Source: Lachnospiraceae bacterium (lineage in GTDB: Bacteria > Bacillota_A > Clostridia > Lachnospirales > Lachnospiraceae). Taken from it: DNA of 28,584 bases. Both the position numbers and the translations under genes were made by a program. The notes beneath the pieces are model-generated. The model worked only from the letters and a program-made list of their open reading frames with translations. It did not search any database and had not been told where the DNA came from. Below are positions 16,020 to 24,465 of this stretch, piece after piece. The stretch is from NCBI GenBank assembly GCA_003446335.1, contig DMAZ01000211.1, forward strand, positions 1 to 28,584. The letters run 5' to 3'. The first letter of the stretch is position 1; every line of letters starts with the position of its first letter.

Positions 16020-17174
16020 TCAGTTGATATGCGAAAGAAGTACATTCATATCCTCATAGAGATCTTCGGTGGTCTGCGCTCCCACAACGATTGAAATATA
16101 AGGCTGACCGAAGGCATTCTGAGATACGATTGCAAGACAATGCCCGGCTGCAGACGTTGTACCCGTTTTTCCGCCCAGAACAACGACGTCCTTTGGCGGT
16201 TTTATCTCACCCGTGAGATAATGATCGGTCGAGTCCAGATTCACAAATCTTTCCGCACCGGACGCATCCGTATAGGAAACATTGTATACGGCGATCTGCA
16301 TAATGCTCACAAAGTCACTGTATTTAATGGCTTCATTCAACATCAGATAGATATCGTATACAGTCGTATAATGATCAGTATCCTGCAGTCCGGTCGGATT
16401 CGTGAAATGGGAACCCGTAGCGCCGATCTGGATCAACTCATCATTCATCATCTGTATGAAGGTATTCATCGAGCCGCCACCGACATATCTTGCCAGAGCC
16501 ATAGCAGCGTCATTTCCTGAATGGATAAGAAGTCCATGCAGGAGCTCTCGAACCGAGACACGGTCACCGATTCGGAAACCGACGACCTGAGAACCGCTCT
16601 CGAGCTCGAGATCCCTCCACATAATCGTCACGATATCATCCATGTTTCCGTATTTCAGAGTGAGAATGGCCGTCATGATCTTGGTGATCGAAGCCGGATA
16701 TATTTTCTCATACATATTTTTCGCAAAAATAATATTTTTATCATCCAATGCGAAAAGTGCTGCTGATTCGCCTTCCTTCAGAACGATATCTCCGGTACTG
16801 GTATTATCCTTACCTACACACAGGTTTGAAGACAACGCTTCTGTAAGAGCCAGCGCCGTGTCTTCACTCGCCTGATAAACGAGCGCTTTGTTGGAGTAAG
16901 GCTGTGTCAGCGGAAGATTTTCAGCATGATGCAGGATCAGGGCCGTGATCAGACCGATCATGGCCGCGACCAGCATGATGCCAATAAGCCCGGTCGTCAG
17001 AAGGATTTTTCGATTCGAAAACAGAACGGGAATCTTCTGCTTCAGTCTTTCCACAATTTTCCCGTCTTTTAGATCTTTACCGAAAACGGGCTTCATCTTA
17101 TTTTTTAAGTCTTTACCGAAAACAGGCTTTATCTTATTTTTTAAATCTTTACCGAAAACAGGCTTCAACTTCAT
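16020..17174 (-). CDS. Serine-type D-alanyl-D-alanine carboxypeptidase (peptidase S11)
   Basis: Penicillin-binding D,D-carboxypeptidase of the PBP5/DacA family, trimming the terminal D-Ala from peptidoglycan stems. Active-site motifs are complete: S162-I-T-K165, S219-G-N221 and K336-T-G338. Layout is unusual: residues 1-56 form a basic cytoplasmic tail containing a 12-residue repeat (KPVFGKDLKNK plus I or M) nearly three times, then a membrane anchor at 57-80. Only about 48 residues follow KTG, so the usual C-terminal beta domain and amphipathic anchor are missing; it is probably held by the N-terminal segment instead. The ATG overlaps the rodA stop as ATGA, so it is the last gene of the elongation operon. 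Confidence 0.92.
   Translation of the reverse strand: MKLKPVFGKDLKNKIKPVFGKDLKNKMKPVFGKDLKDGKIVERLKQKIPVLFSNRKILLTTGLIGIMLVAAMIGLITALILHHAENLPLTQPYSNKALVYQASEDTALALTEALSSNLCVGKDNTSTGDIVLKEGESAALFALDDKNIIFAKNMYEKIYPASITKIMTAILTLKYGNMDDIVTIMWRDLELESGSQVVGFRIGDRVSVRELLHGLLIHSGNDAAMALARYVGGGSMNTFIQMMNDELIQIGATGSHFTNPTGLQDTDHYTTVYDIYLMLNEAIKYSDFVSIMQIAVYNVSYTDASGAERFVNLDSTDHYLTGEIKPPKDVVVLGGKTGTTSAAGHCLAIVSQNAFGQPYISIVVGAQTTEDLYEDMNVLLSHIN
17075..17174 (-). repeat. 36-bp tandem repeat in the 5' end of the carboxypeptidase gene
   Basis: Units at 17075-17110 and 17111-17146 differ at only three positions; a partial third copy (17147-17174) runs to the start codon. The unit is in frame and encodes a 12-residue basic repeat in the cytoplasmic tail. 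Unit length is a multiple of three, so copy-number change would not break the gene. Confidence 0.9.
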
Positions 17175-18325
17175 GCCTCCTGATATTCCGTCCTCTTTCT
17201 GGGTACGAATTCATCAAGTTCAATCTTCTCCTGCAGACCTACATTCAGTACCATTCCCATACCGATATAAAGACTTACAAGAGATGTAAGACCATAGCTT
17301 ACGAAAGGCAGCGGCGTACCGGTATTCGGAAGCATTCGTGTTGCGACGCCGATATTGATAAAACTCTGCAGCGCAACATTGGCCGCCACCCCGCAGCAGA
17401 CCAGCTTTCCGGACAGATCCTTTGCCCTCGTACTCATGTAGAGGCACTCCAGTACGATCAGAAGGAGCAGTATAATAATACCGCAGCTTCCCAGGAAACC
17501 CAGCTCCTCCCCCGCAACAGCGAAAATGAAGTCTGTCTGGATCTCTGAAATGAAGTTGCCTTTATTTGCAGATGAAACATCCGAATTATTGAGACCTTTA
17601 CCTGTCAGCATACCGCTTCCGATGGCAGTAACGGAATTATTCTGCTGCGTCGTATCGTCCGTGTATTCCGCCTCGTCGGAATTCAGGAAAGCCATGATTC
17701 GCTGCCTTTGATACTCGCGGATCAGATGCTGATTCGGCTGTGTGACGATTGCCATAAAAGCTGCGGCAAAAAGGCCGACAGCCACAATGACAGATACTAT
17801 TATTTTATAACTGAGCCCGGCCGCGTAATAGAGGATGGAGAAAATTGCCATGATCGTCAGAGTGTTCTTAAGGTCCGGCTGGCTGAACACCAGGAACAGA
17901 GGAACACCGATCAGAAGTGCTGCCCTTATTATCGTCCTCGGATTATTGAGCGAGTTCTCGTTATCCATGAAATATTTCGAGAAGAAAACGATCAAAACGA
18001 TCTTCGTCAGTTCGACAGGCTGAAATCTCAGACCAGCAATGGAAATCCATCTCGTCGCGCCGCCGGCATCCGAACCGACGACAATAACCAGAAGGAGCAT
18101 GAAAATATTTGCAAAATAAGCAATCCAATAAAAGTTCATGATCCATGAATAGTCTGTAAGTGAGACGATGACCATTACAACAATGCCCAGAACAACGCCT
18201 CCGAGCTGACGGAACTGCAGCGTTGATTCCGCCGAGCCGACCAGAAGTACGCCGAGTATGGACAGCACCACCAGCCACAGGATCAGTCTGAAGTTGTAAT
18301 CTCTCAGTTTATACTGTCTAATCAT
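17171..18325 (-). CDS. rodA: Rod shape-determining glycosyltransferase RodA (SEDS family)
   Basis: SEDS peptidoglycan polymerase that works with PBP2 in side-wall elongation. The 384 residues carry about ten membrane segments. Typical motifs: ATRWISIAGLRFQPVELTKI, VFSQPDLKNTLTI, the extracellular loop IREYQRQRIMAFLNSDEAEY, TDFIFAVAGEELGFLG, and MLPNTGTPLPFVSYG near the end. Position after mreBCD-mrdA supports RodA over FtsW or SpoVE. The start ATG at 18325 is odd: the nearest AAGGAG lies about 17 bases upstream, longer than usual, and no alternative start in frame improves it, so its translation may be weak. It overlaps the next gene by four bases. Confidence 0.93.
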   Translation of the reverse strand: MIRQYKLRDYNFRLILWLVVLSILGVLLVGSAESTLQFRQLGGVVLGIVVMVIVSLTDYSWIMNFYWIAYFANIFMLLLVIVVGSDAGGATRWISIAGLRFQPVELTKIVLIVFFSKYFMDNENSLNNPRTIIRAALLIGVPLFLVFSQPDLKNTLTIMAIFSILYYAAGLSYKIIVSVIVAVGLFAAAFMAIVTQPNQHLIREYQRQRIMAFLNSDEAEYTDDTTQQNNSVTAIGSGMLTGKGLNNSDVSSANKGNFISEIQTDFIFAVAGEELGFLGSCGIIILLLLIVLECLYMSTRAKDLSGKLVCCGVAANVALQSFINIGVATRMLPNTGTPLPFVSYGLTSLVSLYIGMGMVLNVGLQEKIELDEFVPRKRTEYQEA

Positions 18326-18360
18326 TGAATTTTTGTATAAAACTCCTTGCTTTTATGAAC

Positions 18361-18388
18361 TTCGGAGGGAGGACGGCCTCCCTCCGAA
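18361..18388 (-). other. Perfect 12-bp intercistronic hairpin between mrdA and rodA
   Basis: TTCGGAGGGAGG and its exact reverse complement enclose a four-base loop. On the minus (coding) strand the hairpin is followed by GTTCATAAAAG, not a T-run, so it is not a standard terminator. It begins 10 bases after the mrdA stop and may protect or process the mRNA. Confidence 0.8.
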
Positions 18389-18398
18389 AGAAAGAGAA

Positions 18399-21293
18399 TC
18401 AGTCTACCTGTGCAGAGGATACATAATCCGTTCTGGCTGTACCCGTAATAAGCTGTGACTCATCCACAAGGTTGAAGTAATACTGGTAGATATCCTTGCC
18501 GACCAATGTCGCATTGGTAGACGAATATCCGTTACCGATACGGATAGCCATTGCTATTTCCGGATCCTCATACGGAGCATAACTGACAAAAAGAGCATGG
18601 GAAGGTCTCGATTTCGATTCCTGAGCTGTCCCTGTTTTGCCTGCGACCGCGATCGGCATGCCCGTGTACTCATCTTTATTTTCGATAACAGCGCGCATTC
18701 CCTGGTGAATTACATCCCATGTATTATTATTAATTGATACATGTCCCTGAATTTTCGGAGAATAATCCTGTACCGTATTTCCGTCAGAATCCGTAAGGCG
18801 GTCGATCAGGGAAATATCATAACTTGTTCCGCTGTTGGCCAGAGTCGTTACATACCGTGCAAGCTGTGTTGTCGTAAAAGAATGTGTTCCCTGTCCAATC
18901 GAGGACGGAACCGCATACTGGTCGGAAATACCCGGGCTCGCCTCCGGAATCTCAATGCCGGAATTCTTGTCCATATCATACATTTTCGCATAGGACTGGA
19001 GCTTTGACAGAGACAGAGAGTCAGACCAGTTGCCTTCCTCATTGATGCCCAGTTCGTAAGCAACATTGGAGAAGAAAACATTACAGGAATTTTCAATACC
19101 CCCGATAATATTTAAGACCCCGTGACCTGATTTGAGCCAGCAGTTCAGCGGCGTCTCGATCAGGTCGAATGTTCCGGTACAGGTATAAAGTGTGTCATTC
19201 GTGATGACGCCCTCTTCCAGTCCGGCTGTCGTGGTGACCAGCTTAAAAGTGGAACCAGGTGCTGTTGTCTGCTGTGTCGCCTTATTGTAGAACGGTCTTG
19301 ACTGATCCTGAGCCAGAGAATTGTAATAGGCTACATCCATCGAATTGGCCAGTCGGTTGTTATCATAACCGGGATATGTAACACAGGCAAGAATTTCACC
19401 GGTCCTGGCATTCGTAACGACTGCCGAGCCTGAGCAGGGATCAAGGGCCAGCATGGACGGTCTCAGCGTAAGATCATTGATCTTGGACAGGATAAGATCA
19501 TAGGCCGTGTAGCCTCCGTTCACAAATGACTCATACTCCCCATCTTCCTTATCGAAGACGCCCTGATCATAGAGAGCCAGAATAAGCTGCTCTCCGGTGA
19601 TCCGGTCATCGTTCAGTAAATACTTATAAAGTTTTTTACTGAAATCAATATCCGTGGAGAGGTAGTCCTTTATGTAATCGGACAGTTTTTCATAAATCTC
19701 TGAAGAATCAAGATACGTGTCGTCATCGTTGAATACGGAGATGTCGATCCAGTTCTTGCTGGCTGCGTAAGTAAGATATTCTCTCAGAGAGATCGTCTCG
19801 TCACGTGTCCATGCCAGATAAGTCTCATCCGTTTTATCTATTGCCGTGCTGTTCAGAATTTCTGTCTGAGACATGAGCAGATCATTGACAATATAACTTT
19901 CATATTCCTGCATCTCCGTCGTCAGATTCTGGTACGGCAGCGGTGATGCTCCTGTCAACTCGTTGTCGAGCAGCGCGAACACTTCATTCTGCTTCTTGTG
20001 GAATTCCTGTACCAGACCAAGTTCCGCCTCAGACGCATCGATTTCCTCAAAATGTGAAATATCCAGCACGTTATTGGATATGATTGCGTTATATACATTA
20101 TAAATAGGAATCAGAATATCGGCGGTATCCGTTACATCCGACGTATCGAATTCCTTTCGGTCGACAATGACGCTCTCAAGAATACCGGCAATTCGCTGCT
20201 CAAGCATTTTGTATGTTGCGACCTGAAGATTTTTATCTATTGTTAGGTAGACATCATTGCCAGCCTTCGGTCGAATCGTTGATTTTTCATCGATCTTCAG
20301 AACCTTCCCAAGGTTATCGACATACACGATCTCCTGTCCGTCAAAGCCCTGAAGAGAAAGTTCCATGATCTTCTCGATTCCGGATTTACCTACGATTGAA
20401 GAACTGTTGTATGTAGAATTCTGTGCCTGAAGTTCACTCAGATCTTCTGAGGAGACTCTTCCCGTATAACCGATAATAGATGCAAATGCCTCCGGCTCAT
20501 CGTAAACTCTCAGCGTATCATCAACAATATCGGTGCCGGTAAGCTCACTGCTCCGCTCCTTCAACTCCGCTACGGACTCTTCCGACAGACCGGTCGCGAT
20601 CGGTACCGGAAGATATTTTCGGTAACTGGTCGTGAACAGCTGATACCGGACATAAGTAATATTCAGAACATCCTGAAGAGACATGGTCACCGGAAGTCCT
20701 GCTTCTGTCAGTTCTTCCTCCGTATAAGGTTTTTCTGTTCGAATGATCGAGAACTTTTTTTCACTCTGAAGATATTTCATCATATCTTCTGCTGAAGATT
20801 CGGCTTCTTCAGGTGTCATCTCATCAATCAGAGCATGACCGTAAACGTCCGCCTTAAATCGCTGAAGCGTACGGCCTGTGCAATCATAGGTATAACGGCC
20901 GTTCTCGCCGACAACGACATGGAAATCATTATCGAGTGAGTCCCCGTGTGATTCAAGGATCTTAGTGATCAGGTATGCTTCGCTGTTAAGAGCCAGTGCT
21001 TTCTGCCTGTTCGTTTCATAGGTCCCGGAATCTTCCAACGTCAGTGTATAAGACAACTCATTATAAGCAAGAACGTTGCCGTTCCTGTCATAAATGTTTC
21101 CGCGCGTGCCCTTGATGGAACGTGTTTTCGTCGTCATCAGGCTGAAATTGGCCCTGTAAGTCGCGCCATCTATGATCTGAAGATGATAGAGGCGATGGAC
21201 CAGCACAAAGGACATGAACGTAAAAATCAGCGCCAGCACGGTCGCCCGTTCTATATGCGCTTTTTTCAGAAATGTTTTTAATCTCTTATCCAA
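18399..21293 (-). CDS. mrdA: Penicillin-binding protein 2, class B (elongation transpeptidase)
   Basis: Monofunctional D,D-transpeptidase of the elongasome, partner of RodA. 964 residues: cytoplasmic tail, membrane segment (about 17-38), pedestal/dimerisation domain with the GTRGNIYDRNGNVLAYN block, and a C-terminal transpeptidase domain with S681-T-F-K684, S736-C-N738 and K886-T-G. A segment of about 250 residues (roughly 360-610, helical and acidic) is inserted between VYLTIDKNLQVATYKMLEQ and GSAVVTNARTGEILACVTYP, where E. coli PBP2 has a short connection; this explains the large size. The start is TTG at 21293, with AAAGG about nine bases upstream, overlapping mreD by 16 bases. Confidence 0.93.
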   Translation of the reverse strand: MDKRLKTFLKKAHIERATVLALIFTFMSFVLVHRLYHLQIIDGATYRANFSLMTTKTRSIKGTRGNIYDRNGNVLAYNELSYTLTLEDSGTYETNRQKALALNSEAYLITKILESHGDSLDNDFHVVVGENGRYTYDCTGRTLQRFKADVYGHALIDEMTPEEAESSAEDMMKYLQSEKKFSIIRTEKPYTEEELTEAGLPVTMSLQDVLNITYVRYQLFTTSYRKYLPVPIATGLSEESVAELKERSSELTGTDIVDDTLRVYDEPEAFASIIGYTGRVSSEDLSELQAQNSTYNSSSIVGKSGIEKIMELSLQGFDGQEIVYVDNLGKVLKIDEKSTIRPKAGNDVYLTIDKNLQVATYKMLEQRIAGILESVIVDRKEFDTSDVTDTADILIPIYNVYNAIISNNVLDISHFEEIDASEAELGLVQEFHKKQNEVFALLDNELTGASPLPYQNLTTEMQEYESYIVNDLLMSQTEILNSTAIDKTDETYLAWTRDETISLREYLTYAASKNWIDISVFNDDDTYLDSSEIYEKLSDYIKDYLSTDIDFSKKLYKYLLNDDRITGEQLILALYDQGVFDKEDGEYESFVNGGYTAYDLILSKINDLTLRPSMLALDPCSGSAVVTNARTGEILACVTYPGYDNNRLANSMDVAYYNSLAQDQSRPFYNKATQQTTAPGSTFKLVTTTAGLEEGVITNDTLYTCTGTFDLIETPLNCWLKSGHGVLNIIGGIENSCNVFFSNVAYELGINEEGNWSDSLSLSKLQSYAKMYDMDKNSGIEIPEASPGISDQYAVPSSIGQGTHSFTTTQLARYVTTLANSGTSYDISLIDRLTDSDGNTVQDYSPKIQGHVSINNNTWDVIHQGMRAVIENKDEYTGMPIAVAGKTGTAQESKSRPSHALFVSYAPYEDPEIAMAIRIGNGYSSTNATLVGKDIYQYYFNLVDESQLITGTARTDYVSSAQVD

Positions 21294-21805
21294 AGTGACT
21301 GCCTTTCTTCCTTTTCGCTCTCACTCAGAGCATGATTGATCTTGTAGATCAGACGGTAAAAAATAAACGTCATGACTGCTGTATAAATCATTTCCGGCAG
21401 AATGATCGAAAGAAAATAGGTCGGAAATGCCAGCTTCCCCCGAAGCAGAAATCCGAACACGTAAATAACAAAATTCAGAATAAGATCCGCCGCAGAGACC
21501 AGAATAACGGGAATCGTGACATCCTCGTCAAAGTAAATTTTCGCGAAATGCCCTACAGCGTAACCGATCATCATATACAGAAAACTGTAGACCCCCAGAA
21601 TTCTTCCGAAAAAGAGGTCATAAAAGAGACCGCTCACAAATCCCGTAAGAATTCCTTCCTTTTTCCCCTGCATGAACGCAATGGAGACAGTCATCATGAG
21701 AAGCAGATTGGGCGATACGTTGGTAATTGTCTGCAGTTTGAAAACAGTAGATTGAAGTATAAAGCAGATCCATATCAGGATCAGGATAACTCCTTTTCTT
21801 TTCAA
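21278..21805 (-). CDS. mreD: Rod shape-determining protein MreD
   Basis: Small hydrophobic subunit of the Rod complex, 175 residues with about five to six membrane segments. The family is weakly conserved; the call rests on hydropathy, the LLLMMTVSIAFMQGKKEGIL and GFVSGLFYDLFFG stretch (about 34-67) that resembles MreD, and its place between mreC and mrdA. The start codon is TTG at 21805, immediately after the mreC stop, with AAGGAG nine bases upstream inside mreC. Confidence 0.9.
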   Translation of the reverse strand: MKRKGVILILIWICFILQSTVFKLQTITNVSPNLLLMMTVSIAFMQGKKEGILTGFVSGLFYDLFFGRILGVYSFLYMMIGYAVGHFAKIYFDEDVTIPVILVSAADLILNFVIYVFGFLLRGKLAFPTYFLSIILPEMIYTAVMTFIFYRLIYKINHALSESEKEERQSLWIRD

Positions 21806-22666
21806 TTAAGAATTCTCCTTTGTCTGTTTCAGTTCCTGAATGACAAGGACTTCCCGAATGTTCTTGAAATCCGCAGCAGGAATAATCGTTCCGTACTTTG
21901 TCAGATGGTTGGAATCCTCTCCGACCTCAGCAATATAACCGATCAGAAGCCCGGTCAGATATTGTGTACTTATATTGGATGTGACGATGCTGGTGCCTTC
22001 AGCCACAACATCTCCTCTGTCGCGCAGTTCTGAAAAATCGATACGGCCGTTAGTCATGGAGGCCAGATTTCCCGAAACGATACAGGTGTCGGAAGTCGTT
22101 GCAATCATACCGCTGATATTATTTTCATCATCAATGATCGAACGTACCTTTGACCAGTGCTCTCCCGTCTCTGTGATGATGCCGACAAGTCCGCCCCCGG
22201 ATATGACATTCATATTGACCTTGAGGCCGTCTGCAGCACCTTTATTAATGACAAATGTACTGTACCAGTTACCGGGGTCTTTCGCGATGACAGATGCCGC
22301 CACTTTCGTGTATTCCGGATATTCCTGATCCAGCTTGTATAATTCCTCCAGTCTTTTCAGCTCTTCCTGGCTCTGGATCAGTCGATTGTTCTTCTCCGTC
22401 AGATCGTCGATCTTACTCTGCAGTTCCTCATTTTCCTTCTGCAGCTTCTGGACATCGCTGAATCCGGATGCCCAGCCATGCATTACACCGCCCACTCGAT
22501 TCACACCATTCTGGAAAGGCGTCACCAGTACACCCACCGTATTTCTGATCGGAGCCGGCACGACGGATAAAGTAAAGGTCCCCAGGATCATAATGAAGCA
22601 AAGTATGCCCAGAACGACCAGGAGATGCTTGCTTTTCAGTTTTATGGAAATTCTTTTCTTTCTCAT
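21806..22666 (-). CDS. mreC: Rod shape-determining protein MreC
   Basis: Bitopic scaffold protein that organises PBP2 and RodA outside the membrane. 286 residues: N-terminal membrane segment (about 13-36), coiled coil (about 70-115, KLQKENEELQSKIDDLTEKN), then the beta-rich MreC core with VIAKDPGNWYSTFVINKGAA, GLKVNMNVISGGGLVGIITE and DDENNISGMI. The ATG overlaps the mreB stop by four bases. Confidence 0.95.
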   Translation of the reverse strand: MRKKRISIKLKSKHLLVVLGILCFIMILGTFTLSVVPAPIRNTVGVLVTPFQNGVNRVGGVMHGWASGFSDVQKLQKENEELQSKIDDLTEKNNRLIQSQEELKRLEELYKLDQEYPEYTKVAASVIAKDPGNWYSTFVINKGAADGLKVNMNVISGGGLVGIITETGEHWSKVRSIIDDENNISGMIATTSDTCIVSGNLASMTNGRIDFSELRDRGDVVAEGTSIVTSNISTQYLTGLLIGYIAEVGEDSNHLTKYGTIIPAADFKNIREVLVIQELKQTKENS

Positions 22667-23676
22667 TTTCTGTTACCTATCGTATAAGCCCATTTCTGCA
22701 GCTCTTTATTTTTGATAAGAGCCGCAAGGCCCTGAATCGTACACATTTCATAATAATCCGAAAGATTGACCGGGCAGCCTATCACTCTTCTTAAGTACCT
22801 GTCAATGGAAGGTATACGCGTTGTTCCTCCGGTCAGATAGATGCCTTCCGACGCCACGGAATCCCTGATCTGCGGAGGCGTCCTCTCAAGAAATGTGCGA
22901 ATTTCGTCTGCCAGCTGCGCAATCTGTCCCTCCACGGCGAAGCTGACAAGTTCGGAGCTGATCACACTCTGACGAGGCAGACCGGAAAGGGTATTCATAC
23001 CTGTAACAGTACGCGTCTCCCGGATATCCTCTCCCAAAGTTGAAAGAACTGCTTTCAGTCGTCTCGCAGTTCTTCTTCCCACGATGAGATTCTCCTGCCG
23101 GCGGATCTCGTTGCAGATCGCCTCATTAAGCAGCTGGCCGCCGATGGAGATATCGGTACTGATAATGACCTGCTCGTTGGCAATGACAGATATATCCGTA
23201 TTCTGACCTCCGACATTGACGATCATGGATCCTCTGGTCTTCGAAACATCAATGCCCAGAGCAATCGCGTCGCAGATCGGCCGGTCCACCAGATAGACTT
23301 TCGGACTTCTGAAGTAGCCGGCATGACTGATTGAATAATATGCCCGTTTTTCGATCTCAGACATATTAACCGGTGCGGAAAAGAAAATCATCGGTGCATA
23401 CCCTGCGCTTCTGTCCGCTCTTCCGATCATTGTATGGAGAACATATTCTACCTGGGCAACATCCGCGATCCTGCCGTTCATAACAGGTCTCGACACCTGT
23501 ATATTTTCCGGAGCTTTCTCATACATTTCAAATGCGTCATCACCTACAGCCAGGACCTGCCTGCCGTTTCTGATCGCAATCATATTCTTTTCCGCAATGG
23601 TCTGTCCTGTGTGATGACAGTAGACCTTCACGGCACTTGTACCCAGATCAACGCCAAATGCATTATGAATAATCAT
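22663..23676 (-). CDS. mreB: Rod shape-determining actin homologue MreB
   Basis: Bacterial actin-like ATPase that positions the elongation machinery at the membrane. 337 residues, normal length. Phosphate-binding GVDLGTSAVKVY (about 8-19), NGRIADVAQVEYVLHTMI, SAPVNMSEIEKRAYYSISHA, GSMIVNVGGQNTDISVIANE and the adenosine-binding YLTGGTTRIPSIDRYL are visible. It departs from textbook MreB in places (for example GGQNTD rather than GGGTTD), so it may be a divergent MreB/Mbl-type copy. The gene abuts radC, with GGGGGA before the ATG lying within the radC end. Confidence 0.93.
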   Translation of the reverse strand: MIIHNAFGVDLGTSAVKVYCHHTGQTIAEKNMIAIRNGRQVLAVGDDAFEMYEKAPENIQVSRPVMNGRIADVAQVEYVLHTMIGRADRSAGYAPMIFFSAPVNMSEIEKRAYYSISHAGYFRSPKVYLVDRPICDAIALGIDVSKTRGSMIVNVGGQNTDISVIANEQVIISTDISIGGQLLNEAICNEIRRQENLIVGRRTARRLKAVLSTLGEDIRETRTVTGMNTLSGLPRQSVISSELVSFAVEGQIAQLADEIRTFLERTPPQIRDSVASEGIYLTGGTTRIPSIDRYLRRVIGCPVNLSDYYEMCTIQGLAALIKNKELQKWAYTIGNRK

Positions 23677-24381
23677 TTATTCCCCCATTGATAAAATACC
23701 GCTCTCGACAAAGCTGACATAGCATCTGTCCCCGATCACAATGTGGTCGAGCAGCGCAATATCAAGAAGTTTTCCCGCGCGCTTTACACGTTCTGTAAGC
23801 ATAATATCCTCTTCACTCGGCGTAGGATCACCGCTTGGATGATTGTGAACAAGTATTATGCTGACCGCGCGATATCTCAGGGCGGTAAGAAACAGTTCCC
23901 TGGTCGAAAGGACCGCATAATTGACGGTCCCCTTGGAAATACATTCGTCCCCGATCAGACTGTTCCTGGTATCTAACATCATGCAAAACAGACTTTCCTT
24001 TTCTTCATGTCTGAGTCGCTCCATGTAGTAATCAGCGATAGAGGACGGTTCCGAAAAAGAAAGCTCCTGTTTTGCATTGTAAGTGGCGATTCTTTTGGAC
24101 AGCTCTCCGACACACTTAAGCTGAATGGCCTTTACCTGCCCGATACCCGGTACTTCCGTAAGCTCCTGAATGGACAGATGACACAGGGCGAGAAGCCCGG
24201 CATCAGACCTCGAAAGGTGAAGGATCCTGTCAGCCAGATCGATTGCCGTAAGCCCCATGGTCCCGGATCTGATGATGACGGCAAGAAGCTCAGCATCTGA
24301 CAGAGAAGCCGGGCCGTATAGGAGGCAGCGCTCGTACGGTCTGTTAAAATCCGCGTTTTTTTCTTTCAGTAAATCTTTCAT
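23677..24381 (-). CDS. radC: RadC family JAB-domain protein
   Basis: RadC-like protein (COG2003), 234 residues, usual length; named for a DNA-repair phenotype that has not held up, real role unknown. N-terminal helix-hairpin-helix-like part (LSIQELTEVPGIGQVKAIQL) and C-terminal JAB/MPN metalloprotease-like domain with VHNHPSGDPTPSEEDI. It heads the rod-shape operon, the common arrangement in Firmicutes, and has a promoter just upstream. Confidence 0.95.
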   Translation of the reverse strand: MKDLLKEKNADFNRPYERCLLYGPASLSDAELLAVIIRSGTMGLTAIDLADRILHLSRSDAGLLALCHLSIQELTEVPGIGQVKAIQLKCVGELSKRIATYNAKQELSFSEPSSIADYYMERLRHEEKESLFCMMLDTRNSLIGDECISKGTVNYAVLSTRELFLTALRYRAVSIILVHNHPSGDPTPSEEDIMLTERVKRAGKLLDIALLDHIVIGDRCYVSFVESGILSMGE

Positions 24382-24432
24382 ATGACCTGCTTTCTTCTTC
24401 GAGCCGCGAACAGATGGAAAACAGGCATATGC

Positions 24433-24461
24433 ATTTTAGCATAAAATATGTATCATGTATA
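24433..24461 (-). promoter_or_regulatory. Candidate promoter of the radC-mre operon
   Basis: Minus strand: TGCTAAAAT, an extended -10 (TAAAAT at 24433-24438), with a weak -35 TATACA 17 bases upstream. The region lies between the flavoprotein stop (24466) and the radC start (24381). No terminator is visible between the flavoprotein gene and this promoter, so read-through from upstream is also possible. Confidence 0.5.
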
Positions 24462-24465
24462 CGAA

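Noticed and set aside
17075..17174. 36-bp repeats resembling a CRISPR array
   Set aside because: The units are directly adjacent with no spacers, lie in frame inside a gene, and there are no cas genes.
21332..22033. 233-residue plus-strand open frame opposite mreD/mreC
   Set aside because: The opposite strand encodes recognisable MreC and a well-placed MreD; the plus frame has no family match or start signal.
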